Positions 17,231-32,234 of a stretch of DNA of 64,000 nucleotides are shown piece after piece; position 1 is the stretch's first letter; each line of letters begins with the position of its first letter. Made by a program: the position numbers and the translations under genes. The DNA is taken from contig JAEUHE010000197.1 of the NCBI GenBank assembly GCA_016793885.1, forward strand, positions 62,001-126,000. The letters are read 5' to 3'. The notes under the pieces were generated by a model. That model did no database searches. It was not told where the DNA came from and worked only from the letters and a program-made list of their open reading frames with translations. The stretch comes from Verrucomicrobiales bacterium (GTDB taxonomy: Bacteria > Verrucomicrobiota > Verrucomicrobiia > Limisphaerales > UBA11320).

Positions 17231-18421
17231 ATGGCAAAAGAAAATTTCCAACGGACGAAGCCGCACATGAACGTTGGCACGATTGGGCACGTCGATCATG
17301 GTAAGTCGACCCTGACTGCTGCTATCGTCGAAGTGCAGCACCGCAAGGGTATGGCCCCGCCCATCAGCTATGCTGAAATCACCAAAGGTGGAACGGTTCG
17401 TGATGATACGAAGACCGTGACCATCGCTGTCTCCCACGTGGAATACGACAGCAATTCCCGCCATTACGCGCACATTGACTGCCCTGGACACGCTGATTAT
17501 GTCAAAAACATGATCACCGGTGCCGCTCAGATGGACGGTGCGATTCTGGTGGTGAGCGCGGCGGACGGTCCGATGCCTCAGACCCGTGAGCATATCCTGC
17601 TCGCTCGTCAGGTCGGTGTTCCGGCGATTGTGGTGTTCCTGAACAAGGTTGACTTGGTGGATGATCCGGAGTTGCTGGATCTGGTCGAGATGGAAATCCG
17701 CGACCTGCTCAACAAGTATCAATTTCCGGGCGACAAGACCCCGGTGGTTCGTGGTAGCGCCACCGCGGCGATTGCAGCCAAGCCTGAAGGTGAGAAGGCG
17801 ATCCAGGAGTTGTTGGACGCGATCGACGCTTTCATTCCGCTGCCGACTCGCGAGGTCGACAAGCCCTTCCTGATGTGCATCGAAGACGTGTTCAACATTG
17901 AAGGTCGTGGAACCGTGGTGACCGGCCGTGTGGAACGTGGCGAGCTGAACAAGATGACGGAAGTTGAAATCGTTGGGTTGAAAGACACCCGCAAAACGAC
18001 CGCGACTGACATCGAAATGTTCCGCAAGCTGCTCGACAAGGCGAGCGCCGGCGATAACGTGGGTATTCTCCTGCGTGGAACGAAGAAGGAAGATGTGGAG
18101 CGGGGTATGGTTCTCGCCAAGCCCGGCAGCATCACGCCGCACACTCAGTTCAAAGCTGAAGTGTATGTTCTCTCGAAGGAAGAGGGTGGTCGTCACACTC
18201 CGTTCTTCACGAACTACCGTCCGCAGTTCTACTTCCGCACCAGCGATGTGACTGGAAGTGTGATCTTGCCTGCTGGCGTTGAAATGGTTATGCCTGGTGA
18301 CAACGTTGCGGTCGAGGTGACTCTGATCGTGCCTGTCGCGATGGAAAAAGGTCAGCGCTTCGCGATTCGTGAAGGCGGTCGCACCATTGGTGCCGGTCGT
18401 ATTTCCGAAGTCGTTAAGTAA
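17231..18421 (+). CDS. tuf: Elongation factor Tu
   Basis: GTPase that delivers aminoacyl-tRNA to the ribosomal A site. 396 aa, with GTPase domain, then domains 2 and 3. G1 is GHVDHGKST (19-27), G3 is DCPGH (83-87, with catalytic His87), G4 is NKVD (about 138). An AGGAG Shine-Dalgarno sits 7 nt before the ATG. Odd feature: switch I reads [18 protein letters not shown] (55-72) where most bacteria have EEKARGITINTSHVEY, so the RGITI motif becomes KTVTI while the Mg2+-binding Thr (Thr64) is kept. The surrounding loop is about two residues longer than in E. coli. I suspect this is shared across Verrucomicrobiota but cannot check. Part of the tRNA-Thr to rpoC cluster. Confidence 0.98.
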   Translation: MAKENFQRTKPHMNVGTIGHVDHGKSTLTAAIVEVQHRKGMAPPISYAEITKGGTVRDDTKTVTIAVSHVEYDSNSRHYAHIDCPGHADYVKNMITGAAQMDGAILVVSAADGPMPQTREHILLARQVGVPAIVVFLNKVDLVDDPELLDLVEMEIRDLLNKYQFPGDKTPVVRGSATAAIAAKPEGEKAIQELLDAIDAFIPLPTREVDKPFLMCIEDVFNIEGRGTVVTGRVERGELNKMTEVEIVGLKDTRKTTATDIEMFRKLLDKASAGDNVGILLRGTKKEDVERGMVLAKPGSITPHTQFKAEVYVLSKEEGGRHTPFFTNYRPQFYFRTSDVTGSVILPAGVEMVMPGDNVAVEVTLIVPVAMEKGQRFAIREGGRTIGAGRISEVVK

Positions 18422-18438
18422 GTTAACTCTTTGCGTGT

Positions 18439-18467
18439 TTGCCAGGGGAGTTTATCTCCTCTGGCAA
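18439..18467 (+). terminator. Stem-loop after tuf
   Basis: TTGCCAGGGGAG and CTCCTCTGGCAA form a 12-bp stem (one G-U pair) with a TTTAT loop, 17 nt after the tuf stop. There is no strong T-run, so it may be an attenuator or an RNA processing site ahead of tRNA-Trp. Confidence 0.5.
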
Positions 18468-18501
18468 CTATTTGCGGGCGACGCGCGAAAGACTTTAGGT
18501 T

Positions 18502-18577
18502 AGGGCGTTAGCTCAATTGGTAGAGTAGCGGTCTCCAAAACCGTTGGTTGGGGGTTCAAGTCCCTCACGCCCTGCCA
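18502..18577 (+). tRNA. tRNA-Trp (CCA)
   Basis: Acceptor AGGGCGT/ACGCCCT, D arm TAGCTCAATTGGTAGAGTA, anticodon loop CTCCAAA giving anticodon CCA, T arm GGGGGTTCAAGTCCC, encoded CCA at 18575-18577. tRNA-Trp before secE-nusG is a widespread bacterial arrangement. Confidence 0.97.
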
Positions 18578-18590
18578 GCTTTGTGTGGTC

Positions 18591-18680
18591 GGAGGGGTGG
18601 CAGAGTGGTCTATCGCGGCGGTCTTGAAAACCGCTATCTCTTAACCGGGATCGGGGGTTCGAATCCCTCCCCCTCCGCCA
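18591..18680 (+). tRNA. tRNA-Ser (TGA)
   Basis: Acceptor GGAGGGG/CCCCTCC, anticodon stem GCGGT/ACCGC with loop CTTGAAA (anticodon TGA), a long class II variable arm (about CTATCTCTTAACCGGGATC), T arm GGGGGTTCGAATCCC, encoded CCA at 18678-18680. It lies 13 nt after tRNA-Trp and so is probably processed from the same transcript. Confidence 0.95.
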
Positions 18681-18810
18681 GAGCGGCGGCTGAGAGGTTC
18701 GCCGACTGGCGCGTGCGCTAGTGGGATGTTCTAGAAGGTTCGAGCTCGAACGCTGGGTGTGAGGGTCTCGAGGGTGATGCAGTGTCGGTGGTTCAAGTCG
18801 AAGATTTTGC

Positions 18811-19086
18811 GTGAACGACTATACTAAATTTGGAATCGGCCTGGCCGTGGTGGCAGTGATCTTCGGCATCCTGTGGCGGATGGGTTATCTGCTGCGTCTG
18901 ACGAGATACGTTCAGGACACCAAAGAAGAGCTCAAGAAGTGCACTTGGCCAACGGTCGATGAACTGAAGGGTTCTACGGCGGTGGTCATGATCACGATCC
19001 TGCTGCTCGGCCTCTTCATTGTGAGCGTTGACTTTTTGATCACCGTCGTGGTCAACGTTCTCACCAACATCAACAAGACCGCCTAG
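18811..19086 (+). CDS. secE: Preprotein translocase subunit SecE
   Basis: 91 aa with a GTG start. An N-terminal membrane segment (about 7-23) and a C-terminal one (about 56-84) flank the conserved amphipathic motif KEELKKCTWPTVDELKGST. This two-helix form lies between the three-helix E. coli SecE and the single-helix minimal version. SecE clamps SecY in the inner membrane translocon. nusG follows 22 nt later. The preceding 130 nt after tRNA-Ser contain a 14-bp palindrome GTTCGAGCTCGAAC (18738-18751) and no gene. Confidence 0.93.
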   Translation: MNDYTKFGIGLAVVAVIFGILWRMGYLLRLTRYVQDTKEELKKCTWPTVDELKGSTAVVMITILLLGLFIVSVDFLITVVVNVLTNINKTA

Positions 19087-19108
19087 TTTGCGGAGTTCAA
19101 TTACTCGC

Positions 19109-19657
19109 ATGCGTAGCCAGTGGTTCGTCATTCATACGTTGGCCGGTCAGGAACAGAAGGTTAAGGACAGCCTCGAAAAGCGGGTCAAAGCCGAGGAGAT
19201 GTCCGAATTCATTCACGAAGTCCTGGTTCCGATGGAACGCGTTGCCGAGGTTCGCAACGGCAAAAAGACGGTCACGAACCGAAAGCTCTACCCGGGTTAC
19301 GTCTTCGTCGACATGGTTCTGTTGGATGAGGGCAACCGGATCATTGAGAAGCCCTGGTATTTTATCCGCGAGACTCAAGGCATCATCGGCTTTGTGGGCG
19401 GGGAGCGTCCGACGCCCACTCCGGGCGACGAGATCGAATCGATCAAAGCTCAGATCTCCGAGTCGGAGGATCAGGAGAAGCCCAAGGTTGCGTTCAACGT
19501 GGGCGAGACGGTCAAGATCAACGACGGGCCCTTCCTCAACTTTAGCGGTGTGATCGAAGAAATTGACCCGGACAAGGGCAAGTTGAAGGTCACGGTGAAC
19601 ATTTTCGGCCGGAATACTCCGGTTGAGCTGGAATACTGGCAGGTGGAGAAGGCCTAA
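19109..19657 (+). CDS. nusG: Transcription termination/antitermination factor NusG
   Basis: 182 aa from ATG 19109 (MRSQWFVIHTLAGQEQKV, the standard NusG start); an in-frame TTG at 19088 would add seven unlikely residues. The N-terminal NGN domain (about 1-110) includes RKLYPGYVFVDM and TQGIIGFVG. The C-terminal KOW domain (about 128-182) has VGETVKINDGPFLNFSGVIEE. Binds RNA polymerase to suppress pausing and links it to Rho or the ribosome. In the secE-nusG-rplK order found in most bacteria. Confidence 0.97.
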   Translation: MRSQWFVIHTLAGQEQKVKDSLEKRVKAEEMSEFIHEVLVPMERVAEVRNGKKTVTNRKLYPGYVFVDMVLLDEGNRIIEKPWYFIRETQGIIGFVGGERPTPTPGDEIESIKAQISESEDQEKPKVAFNVGETVKINDGPFLNFSGVIEEIDPDKGKLKVTVNIFGRNTPVELEYWQVEKA

Positions 19658-19724
19658 GCGGGCCTAAATCGCTGGCCGCAATATCGGGTAAGGCGACGAG
19701 AAATTTCGAAGAGAAAACTTAGTT

Positions 19725-20150
19725 ATGGCAAAGAAGAAAGTTGGTGAAATTAGGTTGCAGATCGCGGCAGGTCAGGCCAATCCGGCTCCTCCCGTCGGTC
19801 CTGCGCTGGGTCAGCATGGCGTGAACATCATGGCCTTTTGCAAAGAGTTCAACGCGGTGACCAAAGGCGATGCCGGCTTGGTCATCCCGGTCGTGATCTC
19901 GGTGTATCAGGACAAATCCTTCACCTTCATCACCAAGTCTCCGCCCGCCTCCATTTTGCTGAAGAAAGCGGCTGGTGTTGCCTCCGGGTCCAAGGTTCCG
20001 AACAAGGACAAGGTTGGCAAAGTGACTCGTAAGCAGATCATGGACATCGTCAAGATGAAGGCCAAGGATCTGAACGCGGCGAGCGACGAGGCCGCTTTTC
20101 GCTTGATTTCGGGTACTGCCCGCAGCATGGGCATCGAAGTCATTCCCTGA
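19725..20150 (+). CDS. rplK: 50S ribosomal protein L11
   Basis: 141 aa, full length. Proline-rich N-terminal domain with [20 protein letters not shown] and C-terminal RNA-binding domain ending [12 protein letters not shown]. Forms the GTPase-associated centre of the 50S subunit with 23S rRNA and L10-L12, where elongation factors act. First gene of the rplKAJL block. Confidence 0.98.
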   Translation: MAKKKVGEIRLQIAAGQANPAPPVGPALGQHGVNIMAFCKEFNAVTKGDAGLVIPVVISVYQDKSFTFITKSPPASILLKKAAGVASGSKVPNKDKVGKVTRKQIMDIVKMKAKDLNAASDEAAFRLISGTARSMGIEVIP

Positions 20151-20206
20151 TTTAGTCCGTCCCAAAAAGCGGGAGAGCCAACGCTCGTATGCACCGCCTA
20201 TAAAAC

Positions 20207-20905
20207 ATGCCAAGTAAACGATACAAAAAAGCACTTAGCCTGGTCGACAAGACCAAGCCGCAGGCCTTGAAGGCCGCGGTGGAAACACTCGCCAAGCTCC
20301 CGAAGGCGAAGTTCAACGAAACAGTCGAACTATCCATGCGTTTAGGGGTGGATCCCCGTCAGTCGGACCAGATGGTTCGTGGCACGGTTCCATTGCCTCA
20401 TGGCAGCGGCAAGACCGTCCGCGTGCTGGTGTTCGCCAAGAGCGGCCAGGCCGCCGATGCCGCCACTGCGGCCGGAGCTGAGCATGTTGGATTTGATGAG
20501 TTGATCAAGAAGTGCAATGAGGGATGGTGCGATTTCGACGTCGCGATTGCGACGCCTGAGGCCATGACCGAAGTTCGTAAGCTGGGTAAGGTGCTCGGAC
20601 CTCGAGGTCTGATGCCGAATCCGAAGACGGGCACCGTCACGGACGACACCGCCAAAGCGGTGAAGGAAGTCAAAGCCGGCCGTGTCGAGTTCAAAACCGA
20701 CAAGAGCGGCAATGTTCACGTTCCCGTTGGCAAGCTGTCCTTCACTCCCAAGCAGCTGGAAGAAAACGCCCGCACCGTCCTCGAGACGCTCTACAAAGCG
20801 CGACCGGCGAGCGTCAAGGGCATCTTTGTCCTCAGCTGCACGCTGTCGGCCACCATGAGCCCTGGCATCCGGATCGATACCAAAGAGTTCATCTCGGCAG
20901 CATAA
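20207..20905 (+). CDS. rplA: 50S ribosomal protein L1
   Basis: 232 aa. Typical segments VELSMRLGVDPRQSDQMVRG, GLMPNPKTGTVT and FTPKQLEENARTVLETL are present. L1 builds the mobile L1 stalk at the E site and in many bacteria autoregulates the rplKA mRNA; an L1-like leader hairpin is not obvious in the 67 nt before rplK. Confidence 0.98.
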   Translation: MPSKRYKKALSLVDKTKPQALKAAVETLAKLPKAKFNETVELSMRLGVDPRQSDQMVRGTVPLPHGSGKTVRVLVFAKSGQAADAATAAGAEHVGFDELIKKCNEGWCDFDVAIATPEAMTEVRKLGKVLGPRGLMPNPKTGTVTDDTAKAVKEVKAGRVEFKTDKSGNVHVPVGKLSFTPKQLEENARTVLETLYKARPASVKGIFVLSCTLSATMSPGIRIDTKEFISAA

Positions 20906-20933
20906 ACAGAAACCCTAAAATACCTTTTACTCC

Positions 20934-21443
20934 ATGCGTGCTGAGAAACAAAACATCAGTTCGGAATACGTCGCCCGGTTGGGGAAGTCTCCTTTCTTCT
21001 TCGTGGTAGACTACACCGGTTTGAAGGTCGCGCCCTTGACCGAGCTCCGCAAGCGCCTGCGCGGCGCTGGTGCTGAGATTCATATCGTCAAGAACTCCAT
21101 CTTCCGGATCGCAGCCAAGGACTCTGGGGTCGCTGATCTGGGAAGCACCCTCACGGGCCAGACGGCCGTGATCACGGGCCAGAAGGATGCGGCGGCGGCA
21201 GCCAAGATCCTCAAGACCTTTGCTTCGGAGTTTGAAAAGCCCAAGTTGAAATTCGGGTTCCTCGCGAACCAGCGAATGGAGGCGGCGGCCATCAACATCC
21301 TGGCAGATCTGCCTTCCCTCGACGTGTTGCGGGCCAAGCTGCTCGGGCTTATCAATACCCCTGCCACGAGCCTGGTGCGCATCATCAATACGCCGGCGAG
21401 TCAGCTGGCTCAGGTCATCAAGGCCAAGTCCGAGAAAGCTTAA
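20934..21443 (+). CDS. rplJ: 50S ribosomal protein L10
   Basis: 169 aa. Contains FVVDYTGLKVAPLTELRKRL and NTPATSLVRIINTPASQLAQVIKA, the C-terminal helix that carries L7/L12 dimers. L10 anchors the stalk to 23S rRNA and usually represses its own mRNA; no leader element can be assigned in the 28 nt upstream, so any control site would lie within or before rplA. Confidence 0.97.
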   Translation: MRAEKQNISSEYVARLGKSPFFFVVDYTGLKVAPLTELRKRLRGAGAEIHIVKNSIFRIAAKDSGVADLGSTLTGQTAVITGQKDAAAAAKILKTFASEFEKPKLKFGFLANQRMEAAAINILADLPSLDVLRAKLLGLINTPATSLVRIINTPASQLAQVIKAKSEKA

Positions 21444-21588
21444 TCGGATCGGTTTTGGACTGGTAACAATTTCCTCCGGACGATGTCCGTCTGGGGAATC
21501 ATCAAGAACAACAAAGTAAATCGTCGGTTTGCGGGCCGCAGGCTGAAAACCTTCATGGCCGTGAAGGACGACGAGACTGAAAGGAACT

Positions 21589-21975
21589 ATGTCGGATATC
21601 GCATCGATCGTTGATCAGTTGAGCAAGTTGACCGTGGTAGAAGCCGCGGATTTGGTTAAGCAACTCGAAGCCGCCTGGGGTGTTAGCGCCGCGGCTCCTG
21701 TGGCTGTTGCAGCTGCCGGTGGTGCTACTGGCGCCGCCGCTCCCGCTGCTGAAGCCCAGACCACGTTCGACGTGATCGTGGCGTCTGTGCCGGCTGATAA
21801 GAAGATCGCCGTCATCAAAGTGGTTCGCGAGGTCAAGGCCGGACTGGGATTGGCGGAAGCCAAGGCTCTGGTTGAAGGCGCTCCGAAGCCCGTGCTCGAA
21901 GGTGCTAGCAAAGCCGATGCTGATTCTGCCAAGAAGAAGCTCGAAGAAGCTGGTGCCAAAGTTGAGTTGAAGTAA
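21589..21975 (+). CDS. rplL: 50S ribosomal protein L7/L12
   Basis: 128 aa. N-terminal dimerisation domain (1-33), an Ala/Gly-rich hinge (about 34-57), and the globular factor-binding domain with [30 protein letters not shown]. The 145-nt gap from rplJ has a small GGAC-GAT-GTCC hairpin. Stoichiometric excess of L12 is typically achieved by extra translation of this gene. Confidence 0.98.
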   Translation: MSDIASIVDQLSKLTVVEAADLVKQLEAAWGVSAAAPVAVAAAGGATGAAAPAAEAQTTFDVIVASVPADKKIAVIKVVREVKAGLGLAEAKALVEGAPKPVLEGASKADADSAKKKLEEAGAKVELK

Positions 21976-21988
21976 TTACCGTTCTCAA

Positions 21989-22130
21989 GCGTCGGGACGA
22001 TGAGCGGACTCGTCGTCCCGACGCCATCTCCATTTTCGGAGCGCGATTACGCTCCAAGAGACCGCAAAATTGAACAGTCAGAGCCGATTAGATTGGCAAG
22101 TATTCCGGGAGAAAAACCGGGACGCTTGCC
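21989..22130 (+). promoter_or_regulatory. Three stem-loops in the rplL-rpoB gap
   Basis: A 16-bp stem with one G-U pair and a CGGA loop at 21989-22024 begins 13 nt after the rplL stop. A 6-bp hairpin GGAGCG/CGCTCC follows at 22038-22055. A two-tier hairpin at 22095-22130 has GGCAAG/CTTGCC outside and CCGG/CCGG inside. None has a strong T-run. In E. coli this gap holds an attenuator and an RNase III site that set the ratio of ribosomal protein to polymerase mRNA; a similar role is likely by position. Confidence 0.6.
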
Positions 22131-22189
22131 TTATGTCGTTGAATAAAACCAGAGTCCGGCCGGTTTCCGGACGATGATGAGGACCAAAA

Positions 22190-26005
<3,816 letters not shown>

Positions 26006-26055
26006 GACGAAACCCGAAAACTTAGGCGCCAAAACCGTCCTGTTAGCTCCATACT

Positions 26056-30225
<4,170 letters not shown>

Positions 30226-30254
30226 TCGAGGTCCATCAGACCTCGAGTTTTTCG

Positions 30255-30288
30255 GGGCGGCGCGCTCCCTCGCGCCGCCCTTATTCAG
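30255..30288 (+). terminator. Intrinsic terminator after rpoC
   Basis: Perfect 10-bp GC stem GGGCGGCGCG/CGCGCCGCCC with a 6-nt loop, followed by TTATTC, 30 nt after the rpoC stop. Confidence 0.7.
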
Positions 30289-30304
30289 CGAATAATCTAA
30301 TGGG

Positions 30305-30344
30305 AAAACGCCTCGCGCTCACAAGGTTCGAGGCGTTTTTGTTT
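30305..30344 (+). terminator. Second intrinsic terminator after rpoC
   Basis: 11-bp stem AAAACGCCTCG/CGAGGCGTTTT with a 13-nt loop and a TTTTTGTTT tail: a textbook terminator in tandem with the one at 30255. Confidence 0.85.
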
Positions 30345-30384
30345 ATGAGTAGTGAGTAGTTTGAACGGATATTGAGGATCATTT

Positions 30385-32208
30385 ATGGAAGCCCCAAAGC
30401 AACCAGTCGAACGGAAGACCCTGGACCAGCGAGAACAGATGGATGAGTTGCAGCGCATCCGGCACTCCTGCGCGCATATTCTTGCCACCGCGGTCCTTCG
30501 GCTGTGGCCGGACGCTCTGCTCGACATTGGCCCGCCCACGGACGAGGGTTTCTACTACGACTTTGATCTCAAGAGCCATCGGTTCGCCCCGGAGGACTTC
30601 ACGCGCATCGAGGAGGAGATGAAGAAGGTGGTGAAGGAGAACCAAGTCTTCCAGAAGCTCGCGAAGACCCGCGAGGAAGCCAAAGCCTACTTCGAGGAGA
30701 AGGGGCAGAATTTCAAGGTGGAGCGGCTGGCGGACATTCCGGAGGGAGAAGCCATCTCTTTCTACCAGAACGGCGAATTTGTGGATCTGTGCGCGGGGCC
30801 GCACGTCATGCGGACGGGCAACGTGAAAGCGTTCAAGTTGCTCCGGGTCGCTGCCGCCTACTATCGGGGCAATGAAAAGAACCCGCAGCTTCAGCGCATT
30901 TACGGGACCGCGTTCAAGGGCAAGGAGGAGCTCGAAAACTGGCTCAAGCAGCAGGAAGAGGCACGCCGACGGGACCATCGCAAGATCGGCAAGGATATGG
31001 GCCTCTTCACGTTTGACGACGACATCGGGCCCGGTCTCGTGCTTTGGATGCCTAAAGGCGGGGTGCTGGTGGAGGAGTTGGAGAAGCTCGCTAAGGAGAC
31101 CGAGTTTGAGGCGGGCTACGTGCGTGTTCGGACTCCGCACATTGCCAAGGAGAGCATGTACATCAAGTCAGGGCATCTTCCGATGTATGCGGAATCGATG
31201 TTCCCACCGATCGAGATGAAGGAATCTCCGGGGGACCTCAATGCCACGAAGTACTATCTTAAGCCCATGAACTGCCCGGGGCATCATAAGATCTTCGCTG
31301 CCGAGCCGCGCAGCTACCGGGATCTGCCCTTGCGGTTGGCTGAGTACGGTTGCTGCTATCGTTATGAGCAGAGCGGGGAGTTGATGGGCCTGATGCGGGT
31401 GCGCGCCCTCCAGATGAATGACGCCCACATCTATTGCACTCGGGAGCAGTTTGCTCAGGAGTTTCGCGCCGTGAACGAGATGTATCTGAAGTATTTCAAA
31501 CTCTTCGGGTTTGAGAAATATCTGATGCGTTTCAGCACTCACGATCCCTCCAAGCTCGGTCAGAAGTTTGTGGATGAACCGGAGCTTTGGAAGGAGACCG
31601 AGGACATGGTTCGCGATGTTCTCAACGAGTCGAAGATCAATTACATTGAGGTTGCCAACGAGGCTGCGTTCTACGGCCCGAAGATCGACGTTCAGGTCTG
31701 GAGCGTGAGCGGTCGGGAGTTCACCATTGCGACCAATCAGGTTGATTTCGCGGTTCCCAAGCGGTTCGGGCTGACCTACAAGACCCGCGACAATACCGAC
31801 GCCACTCCGCTGTGCATTCACCGCGCCCCGTTGGGCACACATGAGCGGTTCATCGGCTTCTTGATCGAACACTACGCTGGAAACTTTCCGCTCTGGCTGG
31901 CGCCCGAGCAGGTGCGCGTGCTGACGATTGGCGATGAGCCGTCGTTGGTGGAATACGCGCAAGCCATCGTGACCCAGCTGCGGGCCGCACATGTGCGAGT
32001 CGATCTGGATTTCGGGACGGATAAAATCAACGGCAAAATTCTTCGCGCGGAAGAATCTAAGGTTCACACCATGCTGGTGATTGGTGGGCGCGAAAAGGAT
32101 GCGAACGCCGTTGCGCTTCGCCTGCACGGCAAGGGAAGTCAGGGCGTGAAGCCTCGCGACGAGGTGGTGGCCGACATCGTTGCCGCCATCAAGGAGCGTC
32201 GGAGCTGA
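30385..32208 (+). CDS. thrS: Threonyl-tRNA synthetase lacking the TGS domain
   Basis: 607 aa. The protein begins almost directly with the N2 editing domain (HSCAHILATAVLRLWPDA and later DLCAGPHV, the His/Cys zinc-like editing residues). The approximately 60-residue N-terminal TGS domain found in E. coli ThrRS is missing. The catalytic core has YLKPMNCPGHHKIF (zinc-binding Cys) and RAPLGTHERFIGFLIEHYAG (motif 3). The C-terminal anticodon-binding domain includes RVLTIGDEPSLVEYA and DLDFGTDKINGKILRAEE. A GAGGA Shine-Dalgarno precedes the ATG. It is convergent with the bpX operon, with only 26 nt between stop codons. Confidence 0.97.
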   Translation: MEAPKQPVERKTLDQREQMDELQRIRHSCAHILATAVLRLWPDALLDIGPPTDEGFYYDFDLKSHRFAPEDFTRIEEEMKKVVKENQVFQKLAKTREEAKAYFEEKGQNFKVERLADIPEGEAISFYQNGEFVDLCAGPHVMRTGNVKAFKLLRVAAAYYRGNEKNPQLQRIYGTAFKGKEELENWLKQQEEARRRDHRKIGKDMGLFTFDDDIGPGLVLWMPKGGVLVEELEKLAKETEFEAGYVRVRTPHIAKESMYIKSGHLPMYAESMFPPIEMKESPGDLNATKYYLKPMNCPGHHKIFAAEPRSYRDLPLRLAEYGCCYRYEQSGELMGLMRVRALQMNDAHIYCTREQFAQEFRAVNEMYLKYFKLFGFEKYLMRFSTHDPSKLGQKFVDEPELWKETEDMVRDVLNESKINYIEVANEAAFYGPKIDVQVWSVSGREFTIATNQVDFAVPKRFGLTYKTRDNTDATPLCIHRAPLGTHERFIGFLIEHYAGNFPLWLAPEQVRVLTIGDEPSLVEYAQAIVTQLRAAHVRVDLDFGTDKINGKILRAEESKVHTMLVIGGREKDANAVALRLHGKGSQGVKPRDEVVADIVAAIKERRS

Positions 32209-32234
32209 GCCGTTTCTGACGGGTTGGGGTGGGC

